A stretch of DNA of 56,139 nucleotides from an uncultured Merdimonas sp. (GCA_944375885.1 CALWBB010000004.1:1-56139); one strand, 5' to 3'. Positions 45,990-54,640 are shown, counted from the first letter of the stretch. Notes: a model not told the origin generated them from the letters alone. Translations and numbers: made by a program.

Positions 45990-46739
45990 CTAGTTTTGTT
46001 CACGCAGCTTCCGCACATATTCCAGCTCCCGGTAAGGGCTGTAAATCCCCTCCACCACGGCCCGGAACATCCGCTCCTTGGCGCCTGGATTTTCATGGCA
46101 GAGCCTCTGGAGAAGCTCATGGGCGTATTCCCGCTTGGTGTGGCCGTCGGCGGGGCAGGGACTTTTGCAGACCGGAAGTTCATATTTGTTCTGGAAACCG
46201 ATGACGTCTGCCTCGTCCACATACATCAGCGGGCGGATCACCGTCAAGTCCATGCGGTCGAGATAAGTGACCGGGGCGAAGGAATGGAAACGGCCCTCGA
46301 AAATCAGGGAGAGCAGCATGGTTTCCACCACGTCGTCCTTGTGATGGGCGTAGGCGACCTTATTGCAGCCCGTCTCCTTGATAGCCTGATTGAGGGCGCC
46401 CTTTCGCATTTTCGCGCAGAGGGCGCAGGGATTGCTTTCCTTTCGCACCTCAAATACCACCTCATAGATATCCGTCTTGACAATCGTGTAATGAACGCCC
46501 ATTTCCTGGCAGAGCGCCTGAATCGGGCTTAAATCAAAGCCAGGGAAGCCCAGATCCACCGTAATCGCTTCGATTTCAAAGGGAGCGGGGTAGAAGCGCT
46601 TCAGGCCGTGCAGGGCGTAGAGCATGGTCAGGCTGTCCTTTCCGCCGGAAATCCCCACGGCAATCTTATCCCCGGCCTCTATCATATGAAAATCGTCCAC
46701 GGCGCGCCGCGTGTAGCTTAAAAGCTGCTGAAGCTTCAT
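45990..46739 (-). CDS. TtcA-like tRNA 2-thiocytidine biosynthesis protein
   Basis: 249 residues. It has the PP-loop ATP-pyrophosphatase motif VGISGGKDS, the CxxC pair NPCALCAKMR and a late Cys (SPCPADG), as in iron-sulfur-dependent TtcA enzymes that thiolate C32 of tRNA. YAHHKDDVVETMLLS is also typical. Being short of the E. coli TtcA by some 60 residues, it belongs to the compact Gram-positive group, and the exact tRNA target may differ. It is convergent with the HNH gene and divergent from cysK. Confidence 0.88.
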   Translation of the reverse strand: MKLQQLLSYTRRAVDDFHMIEAGDKIAVGISGGKDSLTMLYALHGLKRFYPAPFEIEAITVDLGFPGFDLSPIQALCQEMGVHYTIVKTDIYEVVFEVRKESNPCALCAKMRKGALNQAIKETGCNKVAYAHHKDDVVETMLLSLIFEGRFHSFAPVTYLDRMDLTVIRPLMYVDEADVIGFQNKYELPVCKSPCPADGHTKREYAHELLQRLCHENPGAKERMFRAVVEGIYSPYRELEYVRKLREQN

Positions 46740-46835
46740 ATTCTAAATAAGTCCTTTCATCAAAGTTTTTTCTGTCGCAATTCCTATCCATTATACCCAT
46801 CTGGCTTGTCTCTTGCAAGGGAAAGATCTGCCGCA

Positions 46836-46864
46836 TTGACTTTTGGGCGCAGCCGGGGTAAGAT
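46836..46864 (+). promoter_or_regulatory. promoter of cysK
   Basis: TTGACT (46836-46841), a 17-nt spacer and TAAGAT (46859-46864), about 40 nt before the start codon. The leader is too short to hold a T-box or SAM riboswitch. Confidence 0.65.
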
Positions 46865-46906
46865 ACCCTTAAAGTTACTCAAACATTTAAAAAGGAGGCA
46901 GCTATT

Positions 46907-47839
46907 ATGGCAGCAGTATATAAAAACATTACAGAATTTATCGGAAATACGCCCCTGATGGAGGTGGAAAATCTGGAAAAGGAGCTGGGCCTTTCCGCCA
47001 GAGTGCTGGTGAAGCTGGAGTACTTAAATCCCGCCGGCAGCGTCAAGGACCGGGCGGCGAGATCTATGATCGAGGACGCAGAAAAGAGAGGGCTTCTGCG
47101 GGAGGGCTCCGTGATCATCGAGCCCACCTCCGGAAATACCGGGATCGGCCTGGCAGCTATCGCGGCCGTCCGGGGCTACCGCATGATCCTGACCATGCCG
47201 GATACCATGAGCGAGGAGCGCCGCAATATTCTAAAGGCATACGGCGCGGAAATCGTGCTGACGCCCGGTGCGGAAGGGATGGCGGGCTCTATCCGGAAGG
47301 CAGAAGAACTGGCGGCAGAGATTCCCGGAAGCTTCATTCCCGGCCAGTTTGAGAACCCTGCCAACGCACAGGCCCACAGGGATACTACAGGCCCGGAGAT
47401 CTGGCGGGATACCGATGGACAGATTGATATTTTCGTGGCAGGCGTCGGCACAGGCGGAACGCTGACCGGCGTGGGAGAGTACCTGAAGGCGCAGAATCCG
47501 GAAATTCAGGCCGTGGCTGTGGAGCCGTCGGATTCCCCGCTGCTTTCCCAGGGGAAATGCGGCCCTCATAAGCTCCAGGGAATCGGCGCCAACTTTGTAC
47601 CGGAACTTTTAAATACTTCCATTTATGACGAGGTTATTACCGTAGAGAGTGAAGATGCCTTCGCCACGGGCAGGCTCCTGGCCAGGAAAGAAGGCGTTCT
47701 TGCCGGAATCACCTCCGGAGCGGCTCTCTGGGCAGCCCTGGAGCTTGCGAAAAAGCCGGAAAACCAGGGAAAAACCATCGTGGCTCTGCTTCCGGATTCT
47801 GGCGACCGCTATTATTCCACGCCCTTGTTTATGGAATAA
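46907..47839 (+). CDS. cysK: cysteine synthase A (O-acetylserine sulfhydrylase)
   Basis: 310 residues. It makes cysteine from O-acetylserine and sulfide with pyridoxal phosphate. The PLP lysine is K47 in NPAGSVKDR, the substrate loop is EPTSGNTGIG (72-81), and the phosphate-cup GVGTGGTLTG is near 180. FIGNTPLME near the start is characteristic. ATG 46907 follows AAAGGAGG. It is a single-gene unit with its own promoter. CysK and the related CBS-like enzymes share these motifs, but length without CBS domains favours CysK. Confidence 0.95.
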   Translation: MAAVYKNITEFIGNTPLMEVENLEKELGLSARVLVKLEYLNPAGSVKDRAARSMIEDAEKRGLLREGSVIIEPTSGNTGIGLAAIAAVRGYRMILTMPDTMSEERRNILKAYGAEIVLTPGAEGMAGSIRKAEELAAEIPGSFIPGQFENPANAQAHRDTTGPEIWRDTDGQIDIFVAGVGTGGTLTGVGEYLKAQNPEIQAVAVEPSDSPLLSQGKCGPHKLQGIGANFVPELLNTSIYDEVITVESEDAFATGRLLARKEGVLAGITSGAALWAALELAKKPENQGKTIVALLPDSGDRYYSTPLFME

Positions 47840-47891
47840 TCCGCAGATGTAACGCAGCCCAAAAGCCTTCCCTAAAACCGAACATATTTTC

Positions 47892-47956
47892 CGAACATAT
47901 GTATTGACAAACGGGTGTTCGTGTTCTATAATACAGTTATGGAGAACGGTTGTTCG
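47892..47956 (+). promoter_or_regulatory. consensus promoter with LexA boxes (SOS control)
   Basis: TTGACA (47904-47909), a 17-nt spacer and TATAAT (47927-47932) form a full consensus promoter. CGAACATATGTATT (47892-47905) overlaps the -35. AGAACGGTTGTTCG (47943-47956) lies at the transcript start and has a perfect GAAC-N4-GTTC core. Both resemble the Firmicute LexA box CGAACN4GTTCG. Confidence 0.85.
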
Positions 47957-48002
47957 AAAATAGCACATGTATGGAGAGCATGGTTTTGGGGAGGCGCATC
48001 TT

Positions 48003-48362
48003 ATGTACGAAAGGAAGAACACCTGTACGGGCAGGAGGTACTGCAGAAGACAAAGGAAGCTGGCGATTCTGGTTTCATCTCTTTGCCTCGCTTTGGCGCT
48101 TGCGATACTTTTCGGAAGCTTTTTGTCAGAAGCTGAGGCAAAGGAACCAGAAGTTACTTATTATAAATATTACGCCAACATAGAGATTCAGCCTGGCGAT
48201 ACCATTTGGGATCTGGCGGCGGATTATATGGATGTGAATTATGAATCCCGTGAAGCTTATATCCGTGAAGTAAAGGAATTGAACTCGCTCTCGGATACAG
48301 ATTCCATAGTCTCTGGACAATATTTGATTCTTCCATATTATTCGACAGAGTATAAGCTGTGA
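48003..48362 (+). CDS. YneA-like SOS cell-division suppressor with LysM domain
   Basis: 119 residues. A basic N-terminus and one TM helix (about 25-45, LAILVSSLCLALALAILFG) precede an outer LysM-like domain (IQPGDTIWDLAADY to GQYLILPYY). This layout is that of YneA of Bacillus, which delays division during DNA damage. LexA boxes in its promoter support that role. ATG 48003 follows GGGGAGG by 8 nt; an upstream in-frame start at 47967 lacks a site. In Bacillus yneA is beside lexA; here lexA is about 3 kb away. A terminator overlaps the stop codon. Confidence 0.85.
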   Translation: MYERKNTCTGRRYCRRQRKLAILVSSLCLALALAILFGSFLSEAEAKEPEVTYYKYYANIEIQPGDTIWDLAADYMDVNYESREAYIREVKELNSLSDTDSIVSGQYLILPYYSTEYKL

Positions 48363-48390
48363 TCGATCTGGTCACAGCTTTTATTTTTCT
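48354..48390 (+). terminator. terminator of the YneA-like gene
   Basis: AAGCTGTGA (48354-48362, including the TGA stop) pairs with TCACAGCTT (48372-48380), followed by TTATTTTTCT. Confidence 0.85.
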
Positions 48391-48474
48391 TATGTTTTGT
48401 CGGGAAAAATCCCCGGTATACCGCGATAGAGGCATGGCGAGATCTATGCGACAAATCCATGTTTTTCTCATAAA

Positions 48475-48503
48475 TTGACAGGGAATATCCAAGGTGTTAT
48501 ACT
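48475..48503 (+). promoter_or_regulatory. promoter of the tyrosine recombinase gene
   Basis: TTGACA (48475-48480), a 17-nt spacer and TATACT (48498-48503). The roughly 110-nt leader contains repeated CATATAC-like words (48558-48600). A 10-bp palindrome CGGTATACCG is at 48414-48423. I see no LexA box here. Confidence 0.75.
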
Positions 48504-48622
48504 ATTGGCAGGCGGATCTATAAAGTTGAGGCGCATTACCCCTTGTACCCTGGCGCCATATACCTATTACCCATATACACATACCATATACATAATACAT
48601 AGAAAGGAACCCTGCTGAAATT

Positions 48623-49699
48623 ATGGAATACAGAAACTATCACGAACAGACAGACATGGCGAATATCCTGAAACTGCGGGAACTGCTGAAGACGCTTCCT
48701 CCCTTTGCAAAAGATTATTTCCGCGCCGTGGAGCCGACGACATCCACACGCACCCGCATTTCTTACGCTTATGACATCCGCATTTTTTTCCGCTTTCTTA
48801 TAGAGGAAAATCCTTCCTACCGGAATTACCAGACTACCGATTTTCAGGTGTCGGATCTGGATAAACTGCAGGCCGTAGATATTGAGGAATATGAAGAATA
48901 TCTGAAGCTTTACCAGAAGGATGATGAGGATGGCGCGGCAGTTTCCGTGACGAATGGGGAAAAAGGGCTGAAGCGGAAAATGTCCGCGCTCCGAAGCTTT
49001 TACGCCTATTATTACAAACGTCAGATGATTGAGACGAATCCCACTGTGTTTGTAGATATGCCAAAGCTCCATGACAAGGCTATTGTACGCCTTGACGCGG
49101 ATGAGACGGCCAGGCTTTTGGATTTTATCGAGCACGGAGGCGACAACCTGACAGGCCAGAAAAAAGTTTATTATGAGAAGACAAAAGAACGGGATCTTGC
49201 GATAGTTACATTGATGCTTGGCACAGGGATCCGCGTGTCAGAATGCGTGGGCCTGGACATTACAGATGTGGATTTTCAAAATAATGGGATCAAGGTAACG
49301 CGAAAGGGCGGATCGGAAATGATCGTATATTTCGGCGAAGAAGTGGAACAGGCTCTAAAAAATTATATCGAGGGCAGCCGCAAACTCGTTCTCCCGCTGG
49401 CTGGCCATGAGCGCGCACTCTTCTACTCGACCAGAAGCCGCCGTATCAGCGTCAGCGCTGTGGAAAATCTGGTGAAAAAATATTCCAGGCAAGTGACACC
49501 GCTGAAGAAGATCACGCCCCATAAGCTCCGGAGTACTTATGGCACGACGCTCTATCAGGAAACAGGAGATATTTATCTGGTCGCGGATGTCCTGGGACAT
49601 AAGGATGTAAATACCACAAGGAAACATTACGCGGCGCAGGATGACAGCCGCAGGCGCAGGGCGGCTAAGGCTGTAAAGCTCCGGGAAAACCTGGACTGA
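48623..49699 (+). CDS. tyrosine recombinase (Xer/integrase-like)
   Basis: 358 residues. A SAM-like N-terminal core-binding domain (about 25-145) is followed by the catalytic domain with all residues: R204 in GTGIRVSE, K228 in VTRKGG, H300 and R303 in PHKLR, H326 in LGHKDVNTT and nucleophile Y336 in KHYAAQ. XerC/XerD are usually near 300 residues, so this is slightly long, with an extra acidic loop near 98-115. There are no phage or transposon genes beside it, so it is either a chromosome-dimer-type Xer or an invertase-like enzyme. It lies in the SOS region, ending at a strong terminator. Confidence 0.9.
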   Translation: MEYRNYHEQTDMANILKLRELLKTLPPFAKDYFRAVEPTTSTRTRISYAYDIRIFFRFLIEENPSYRNYQTTDFQVSDLDKLQAVDIEEYEEYLKLYQKDDEDGAAVSVTNGEKGLKRKMSALRSFYAYYYKRQMIETNPTVFVDMPKLHDKAIVRLDADETARLLDFIEHGGDNLTGQKKVYYEKTKERDLAIVTLMLGTGIRVSECVGLDITDVDFQNNGIKVTRKGGSEMIVYFGEEVEQALKNYIEGSRKLVLPLAGHERALFYSTRSRRISVSAVENLVKKYSRQVTPLKKITPHKLRSTYGTTLYQETGDIYLVADVLGHKDVNTTRKHYAAQDDSRRRRAAKAVKLRENLD

Positions 49700-49713
49700 G
49701 AGGTTCCTGTAAA

Positions 49714-49770
49714 ATGTCAAAGCCGCAGGCAATACGAGACTGCCTGCGGCTTTGACATAGGTTTTTCCTT
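49714..49770 (+). terminator. terminator of the recombinase gene
   Basis: ATGTCAAAGCCGCAGGCA (49714-49731) pairs perfectly with its 18-nt complement (49741-49758), 9-nt loop, then GTTTTTCCTTTTTT. It lies between convergent genes and probably also stops the DUF3048 gene transcript. Confidence 0.9.
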
Positions 49771-49772
49771 TT

Positions 49773-50894
49773 TTATTCGATTACCAGCTGATCCCATACT
49801 TCGTCAGCTACAAACGCGATATAAGTTTTTCCCGTATTGATCGTGATCTCATTGCCTTCCATATCATAGTAGATGGTGCGGTCTGTATCAGAGATCTTGC
49901 TCCAGGTAATGGGAATCGCCTGGCCGTTGGTGATATAATATCCATCCATTCCCGTGGCAAGGCAGTTCCATACCATGTATCCGTTGCTGTCCAGCTCACT
50001 GTAGCTCATTTTCTGGAGAATCACATTTTTGAATGCCAGCTGCTGGTTTCCATTGCCCGGATCCACATGCGCGGAGCCATATTCGGAATAGAGATATGTT
50101 CCGGACGCTTCGTCATAATTCAGCTCGGAACCATTATGCGGGAACGGAAGATCAATCAGCGCGCAGGCTATGCTTCCGGCCTCTGAAGATAAGTCCACAG
50201 GATTGCTCTCAGAAGCAAACTGGAAATGCGGCTCGGTAGGCGCATATTCATTGTAATTGCGCTCTACGCTGGAATTCTTAAAGTTCTTATCCATGTCGCC
50301 CGGCAGCATATACTCTGTAAATTCGCGGGGCTTTCCATTGTCCACGCGGGAGAAGGTTCCGCTGAAATGATCGACATACGGATTCTCAAGGAAACTGTTA
50401 ATATAGAAGGGGCCGCCGTCATGGCAGACAATCGCGTTCCACTCCGGAGCGATCATAAAGTTTGTCGGACGGACGCTGCGGATGCTGCCCAGCTGATCAA
50501 TGCTGTCATAATCCTTTACCATAACCATGAACCGGGTGATCTGCCCATTTTTTGTGCTGTTCATCATCTCATAGACGATATCCGCCTGTGTCAGGCCGTA
50601 ATGAGGAAGCGCTGTCTTCTCATTGTCTACCATGACAGCCAGAGGGCGCTGATCCTTCAGGTCTTCACTGATCCATTCATTGGTCAGCTCGCTTCGGTAC
50701 ATTCCTTCCGGGGCCACTTCTTCCACCGGCTCCGCTTCCGCTTCCTCTTCTGTCTCTTCCGGGACAACCTCTTCCTCTGTAGAGAAGGTGTCCGCGGCTG
50801 CCACCTCTTGCTCCTCTTTGCTTCCACAGCCAGTCATGCCTGCGATACACACAACACTCAATGCCAGCAGAAGCCATCTTACATGTTTTTTCAT
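49773..50894 (-). CDS. DUF3048-family lipoprotein (YerB-like)
   Basis: 373 residues. A lipoprotein signal peptide ends in the lipobox AGMTGC (lipidated C23). A Glu/Val-rich linker follows (about 30-65). The DUF3048 N-domain (RPLAVMVDNEKTALPHYGL, then GSIRSVRPTNFMIAPEWNAI) and C-domain (TWSKISDTDRTIYYD, GKTYIAFV) match YerB-like cell-surface proteins, whose function is not known. A TATAAT (50985-50980 on the minus strand) could be its -10. It is divergent from lexA and convergent with the recombinase; this trio order is frequent in related genomes, from memory. Confidence 0.9.
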   Translation of the reverse strand: MKKHVRWLLLALSVVCIAGMTGCGSKEEQEVAAADTFSTEEEVVPEETEEEAEAEPVEEVAPEGMYRSELTNEWISEDLKDQRPLAVMVDNEKTALPHYGLTQADIVYEMMNSTKNGQITRFMVMVKDYDSIDQLGSIRSVRPTNFMIAPEWNAIVCHDGGPFYINSFLENPYVDHFSGTFSRVDNGKPREFTEYMLPGDMDKNFKNSSVERNYNEYAPTEPHFQFASESNPVDLSSEAGSIACALIDLPFPHNGSELNYDEASGTYLYSEYGSAHVDPGNGNQQLAFKNVILQKMSYSELDSNGYMVWNCLATGMDGYYITNGQAIPITWSKISDTDRTIYYDMEGNEITINTGKTYIAFVADEVWDQLVIE

Positions 50895-51050
50895 TTCGAG
50901 ATTCCTTCCTGTGTATGTTTTCCCCCGGCATACAAAAACACCTGTAGCTAGGCGCCGAGGGTGTAATCATTTGATATTGATTATAGCATAAACGCAAAGC
51001 AGATACCAGTGCTAAATCAGGTTTTTTAAAAGCGGATTCAAAACATTTGT

Positions 51051-51079
51051 TTGCATCCAGAGCGAACATATGTTATACT
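51051..51079 (+). promoter_or_regulatory. lexA promoter with LexA box
   Basis: TTGCAT (51051-51056), a 17-nt spacer and TATACT (51074-51079). CGAACATATGTTAT (51063-51076) lies between and overlaps the -10; it matches CGAACN4GTTCG except the last two bases. This implies autorepression. The box core CGAACATATGT is the same as in the YneA-like promoter. Confidence 0.88.
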
Positions 51080-51129
51080 GTTCACAGAAATATTTTAGTT
51101 AACCGGTCATTAGGAGGAGGCTACGCAGC

Positions 51130-51747
51130 ATGGCATACGGAAAGATTTCAAAAAAACAGTCAGAAATTCTTGAATATATAAAATCTCAGATTATCAATAA
51201 AGGATATCCCCCCTCGGTTCGTGATATCTGCGAGGCGGTTGATTTGAAATCCACCTCCTCCGTCCACTCTCACCTGGAGACACTGGAAAAGAACGGGTAT
51301 ATCCGCAGGGATCCCACGAAGCCCAGGGCTATCGAGATCATTGATGATAATTTCAACCTGTCCCGCCGGGAAGTAGTCAATGTCCCTGTTGTGGGAAAGG
51401 TGGCTGCCGGCCAGCCGATTCTGGCCGTAGAAAATATAGAGTCCTATTTTCCGGTTCCGATGGAATTCATGCCCAACGAGCAGTGCTTCATGCTGAAGGT
51501 GCAGGGCGATTCCATGGTGAACGCAGGTATTTTTGACGGGGATACCATTCTTGTCGAGCAGTGCCAGACTGCGAGGAACGGAGACATGGTCGTGGCTCTT
51601 GTGGATGATTCCGCGACTGTGAAGACCTTCTACCGGGAAGCAGATCATATCCGCCTGCAGCCGGAGAACGATACCATGGAACCGATTATCGTGCCGGACT
51701 GCCAGATTCTCGGCAAGGTATTCGGCGTGTTCCGCTTCTTCCGCTGA
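51130..51747 (+). CDS. lexA: LexA repressor
   Basis: 205 residues. LexA represses DNA-damage genes and cuts itself when RecA is active. A winged-helix DNA-binding domain (1-65, with [11 protein letters not shown] and [18 protein letters not shown]) precedes the peptidase domain. The self-cleavage bond is A93-G94 in VAAGQP, and the Ser-Lys dyad is S128 in GDSM and K165 in TVKTFY. The start has AGGAGG about 11 nt upstream. Its own promoter carries a LexA box, as does that of the YneA-like gene. Confidence 0.97.
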   Translation: MAYGKISKKQSEILEYIKSQIINKGYPPSVRDICEAVDLKSTSSVHSHLETLEKNGYIRRDPTKPRAIEIIDDNFNLSRREVVNVPVVGKVAAGQPILAVENIESYFPVPMEFMPNEQCFMLKVQGDSMVNAGIFDGDTILVEQCQTARNGDMVVALVDDSATVKTFYREADHIRLQPENDTMEPIIVPDCQILGKVFGVFRFFR

Positions 51748-51804
51748 ACTGGCCCAGCGCCCTTCACGGGCAAGGCTGCAGTTTGAATCCTATGAAAAAG
51801 AGAT

Positions 51805-51876
51805 AAAGAGACCTTCCGATGATGCGCAGGAACTCTGGCCAAGCGCCAGAATTGATTTCATTCGGAAGGTCTCTTT
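51805..51876. terminator. bidirectional branched terminator after lexA
   Basis: AAAGAGACCTTCCGA (51805-51819) pairs with TCGGAAGGTCTCTTT (51862-51876). A second hairpin, CTGGC-CAAGC-GCCAG, lies inside. The stem ends in TTT on one side and its complement on the other, fitting convergent lexA and the TPR gene. Confidence 0.85.
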
Positions 51877-51884
51877 GAGATCAG

Positions 51885-52325
51885 TCACCAGATTCTCTCA
51901 GACAGGGAAAGGTAGGGAGCATTTTCTTCCCGGCTGCGTTTCTTTGCCGCCTGAGCCCTGCAGTAATCCAAAAGTTCTCCTGCGTCCGCCCAGAAAGCCT
52001 GCGTCTCGGGGTCTGCAGGGATGAGCGAAAAGATTTTTTCAAAATAGGGAATGGCTTCTTCCTCCCGGTCAAGCCAGTAAAGAGCAAAACCCATGCGGAA
52101 GTTCCAGTTGGGGTCATCCTCTTCTACCGCGCTCATAAGAAGCTCAATGGCGTGGAGATGATATTCCGGACGCTCGGTACCATTTGCCGCATTTTCATAA
52201 GCCCTGGCCAGCAGGCCCGTAAACGCATGGCTGCGCTCTGAAGCAGGGATCTTTTCCAGCTCTTCGATAATTTTCTGGTACTCATTGTTCTGGTGCCAGA
52301 TTTCCAGTTTTTCTTCCAGCGTCAT
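51885..52325 (-). CDS. small TPR-repeat protein
   Basis: 146 residues, cytoplasmic, made of helical pairs of TPR type (NNEYQKIIEELEKIP, HAFTGLLARAYENAA, NFRMGFALYWLDREEEAIPYFEKIFSLIP). It probably mediates protein contacts; partner and role are unknown. I chose ATG 52325, with GGAGGT 7 nt upstream, over a start 24 codons earlier inside the Nudix gene. The 4-nt ATGA overlap with that gene suggests coupling. It is last in the minus-strand run from obgE. Confidence 0.85.
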   Translation of the reverse strand: MTLEEKLEIWHQNNEYQKIIEELEKIPASERSHAFTGLLARAYENAANGTERPEYHLHAIELLMSAVEEDDPNWNFRMGFALYWLDREEEAIPYFEKIFSLIPADPETQAFWADAGELLDYCRAQAAKKRSREENAPYLSLSERIW

Positions 52326-52942
52326 TGTTCTACCTCCAGAAACCCAAAAGGATCCGAAATGTCTGCATGCAGGAAATGCATCATCATGTAGGCACACATC
52401 AGAGAGACATTTTCTTCCCGGAGAATTCTGCGGATTTCCACGCGATCTGCCAAAACGACCTCTATCTCCTCGCTGTCCTCCAGCCCTTCCCGGGAAATAC
52501 TTCCATCTGCCGTCCCGTAGACGGCAGCGCAGGATTCATCTGTCATGCCGATGGTAGTAAAATAGGGACGGGAATAGATAGGATCTACCTCGAGGGGATG
52601 AAAGTCTAGTCCTGTCTCTTCTTTCAGCTCCCGGATCCCGGCAGCGTGGAAATCCTCGCCTTCATCCACAAGCCCTGCTGGAAATTCATAGATATATCCC
52701 GCGATGCTGTAGCGGTACTGCCGGATCAGAACGACCCGATCCCGCTTCTCGCCATACAGGGCGTAGATAATGACCCCATCCGCCTTGTTCTCTTTTGTGG
52801 AAAGCTTCAGCTCCTCAATACTGCGGGCGCGGGAAGCCACGTGGTAAAGACCCGGATCACCGCCGCGATGGATGACATCCAGATCAAACATATTCAGGAA
52901 ACGATTGTGGGTAACCTGCGTTACCTTTCGGATACTGCTCAT
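52322..52942 (-). CDS. Nudix hydrolase (ADP-ribose pyrophosphatase-like)
   Basis: 206 residues. The Nudix box is complete (residues 90-112): G90, E96, then RELKEETG with R104, E105, E108 and E109. The preceding YIYEFPAG is typical of the ADP-ribose pyrophosphatase group, which splits ADP-ribose into AMP and ribose 5-phosphate. Substrate choice within Nudix enzymes is hard to predict. It overlaps the TPR gene by 4 nt. If it does cleave ADP-ribose it could in principle clear TIR products, but it is 23 kb from the island and looks like a housekeeping gene. Confidence 0.88.
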   Translation of the reverse strand: MSSIRKVTQVTHNRFLNMFDLDVIHRGGDPGLYHVASRARSIEELKLSTKENKADGVIIYALYGEKRDRVVLIRQYRYSIAGYIYEFPAGLVDEGEDFHAAGIRELKEETGLDFHPLEVDPIYSRPYFTTIGMTDESCAAVYGTADGSISREGLEDSEEIEVVLADRVEIRRILREENVSLMCAYMMMHFLHADISDPFGFLEVEQ

Positions 52943-52964
52943 AAGGAACCTCCGATTTTTGATT

Positions 52965-53651
52965 TTACATGATTCTGCACAAAAGAATCGGCAGAAGCAC
53001 AGCAGGAATGGAATTCATAACGCGGATTTTATTCTTAAAAAGCATATTGATGCCGATGGCAATAATCAAAAGCGATCCCACACAGGTCATCTCGTTAATG
53101 ACAGAATCCGTAAGATACGGCCCGATAAACCTGGCGCAGACCGTGATAGTTCCTTCATAGAGGAAACAAAGAACTGCGGAAAACATGACGCCGATTCCCA
53201 GGCTGGAAGCCAGTACAATGGCCGAAATCCCATCAATCAGCGACTTTGCCGTCAGGGTGCTGTGATCCAGGGAAAGGCCGCTCTGCAGGGAACCTACGAT
53301 GGCCATCGCCCCGATACAGAATAAAAGGCTTGCGCTGACAAAGCCCTCTGCCACAGAGACGCCGCTTGTGGAGGGGCGGCATTTGGACTGGATAAAGCTG
53401 CCCAGACGCTCCAGACGCTGCTGGAGGGAAAGCGCCTCCCCGATAATCGTGCCGGCTGCCATGGAAATAATGGCGATCAGAATATTCTCCCCATCCATGG
53501 ATCCGCTGATGCCGATGTAAATCACGCACAGGGCCATGGCCTTCAGGACGGATTCGCCCATCCTGTCCGGAATTCCCTTTTTCAGCAAAAGCCCGGCAGC
53601 GCTTCCCAGAACGATAGCGGCGAAATTGATCAGGACGCCTGTCAATATCAT
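52965..53651 (-). CDS. DUF554-family membrane protein
   Basis: 228 residues, about seven hydrophobic segments (for example LINFAAIVLGSAAGLLL, ILIAIISMAAGTIIGEAL, SLLFCIGAMAIVGSL). FCIGAMAIVGSLQSGL and KSLIDGISAIVLASSLGIGV are family marks of DUF554. The family is widespread in Firmicutes, possibly transporting small solutes; no substrate is known. The start lies 6 bp downstream of the rsfS stop, and the Nudix gene follows after 22 bp, so it is in the same run. Confidence 0.9.
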   Translation of the reverse strand: MILTGVLINFAAIVLGSAAGLLLKKGIPDRMGESVLKAMALCVIYIGISGSMDGENILIAIISMAAGTIIGEALSLQQRLERLGSFIQSKCRPSTSGVSVAEGFVSASLLFCIGAMAIVGSLQSGLSLDHSTLTAKSLIDGISAIVLASSLGIGVMFSAVLCFLYEGTITVCARFIGPYLTDSVINEMTCVGSLLIIAIGINMLFKNKIRVMNSIPAVLLPILLCRIM

Positions 53652-53657
53652 TGGTAT

Positions 53658-54023
53658 TTACGCCTCCTTCAAAGCCTCCAAAGAAATGACAGAACCATCT
53701 CTCCAGATACGCTCCAGATCATAGAAAAGCCTGTTCTCCTCATCAAAAATGTGAACGATGATATCGCCGTAATCCAGCAGAATCCAGTTGGCAGTCTGGT
53801 AGCCCTCGATCTGCCGGGGAGAAAGGCCTGCCTTGTGAAGCTCCTCCTGTACGTTGTCCACCATTGCCTGAACCTGATTCTTATTAGAGCCGCTGGCAAT
53901 CAGAAAATAGTCTGCCAGGACTGAGATTTCCGAAATGTCCAGGATACGGATATCCCTGGCCTTTTTTTCATCCAGCGCCTTGTATGCCAGCCGCGCCATT
54001 TCTTTGGACTGTTTCTGTGTCAT
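53658..54023 (-). CDS. rsfS: ribosomal silencing factor RsfS
   Basis: 121 residues. RsfS binds protein uL14 on the large subunit and blocks joining with the small subunit during starvation. Family motifs: ARLAYKALDEKKARDIRILDI, LADYFLIASGSNKNQVQAMVDNV, NWILLDYGDIIVHIF and YDLERIW. The long variant is standard in Clostridia. The gene is 14 bp after yqeK, in the conserved nadD-yqeK-rsfS order. Confidence 0.95.
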   Translation of the reverse strand: MTQKQSKEMARLAYKALDEKKARDIRILDISEISVLADYFLIASGSNKNQVQAMVDNVQEELHKAGLSPRQIEGYQTANWILLDYGDIIVHIFDEENRLFYDLERIWRDGSVISLEALKEA

Positions 54024-54037
54024 AAGGTTTCCTCCTT

Positions 54038-54640
54038 CTACCGTTTGCTTCCCGGCTCCTGCCGCTTTGCTTTATAATATTCGTAGGCTTTCAGTGTCAT
54101 CCCGTCGATCTCCCCGGCTCCCTCATCCAGATATTCCAGCGTGTCAGACAGAATTTTATAGAGAGCTTCGTCCAGATCGAGAAATGCCAGCCTGCGGACC
54201 TCTTCCAGGTTCGGCGCCTTATTGCGCCGGGGCTCGATATAATCCGCCACATAGACGATCTTGTCCAGCAGGGACATGGCGGGTTTTCCAGTGGTGTGAT
54301 TTAAAATGGCGCTTATGATTTCCGGATCCTTTACGCCATACTGCTCCTTCGCTAGAAAAGCGCCCAGCTTCGCGTGCAAAAGAAAGGGGTTGCGGCGCTC
54401 CACATCCGTAATCAGAATGTGGTTTTTCTCGCAGAGCTTCAGTTTTTTACCGTTGGGAATACATTTCGCGCAGTCGTGGAGAAGGCCAGCCAGCTGCGCC
54501 TTCTGGAGGTCGTAACCATAGCGCATGGCCAGGGCCGCGCAGGTATACATGACGCCAAGCGTATGCTGGTACCTTCCGTCGTCCATCTCATGCTTTACCT
54601 TTTTTTGGTAAGCTTTCATATCATAATTCTTCATCTGCAT
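54038..54640 (-). CDS. yqeK: HD-domain hydrolase YqeK (Ap4A hydrolase type)
   Basis: 200 residues. It is an HD-domain metalloenzyme; YqeK splits diadenosine tetraphosphate symmetrically into two ADP. Metal ligands are in RYQHTLGVMYTC, GLLHDCAK, HAKLGAFLA, NHTTGKPAM and VYVADYIEPRR. I chose ATG 54640, 5 nt after AGGAGG. A GTG at 54655 includes the ribosome site in its frame, so it is less likely. The start overlaps the nadD end by 20 nt, and the genes work in linked nucleotide metabolism. Confidence 0.92.
   Translation of the reverse strand: MQMKNYDMKAYQKKVKHEMDDGRYQHTLGVMYTCAALAMRYGYDLQKAQLAGLLHDCAKCIPNGKKLKLCEKNHILITDVERRNPFLLHAKLGAFLAKEQYGVKDPEIISAILNHTTGKPAMSLLDKIVYVADYIEPRRNKAPNLEEVRRLAFLDLDEALYKILSDTLEYLDEGAGEIDGMTLKAYEYYKAKRQEPGSKR

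Noticed and set aside
45972-46532. 186-codon plus-strand frame after the HNH gene
   Set aside because: It is antisense to the TtcA-like gene, which has its full PP-loop and Cys motifs.
46740-46906. T-box or SAM riboswitch before cysK
   Set aside because: The predicted leader is only about 40 nt, and no T-box sequence or riboswitch fold is visible.
48623-49699. Integrase of a prophage or integrative element
   Set aside because: No phage, conjugation or excisionase genes and no flanking direct repeats or tRNA gene were seen. The neighbours are SOS and surface-protein genes.
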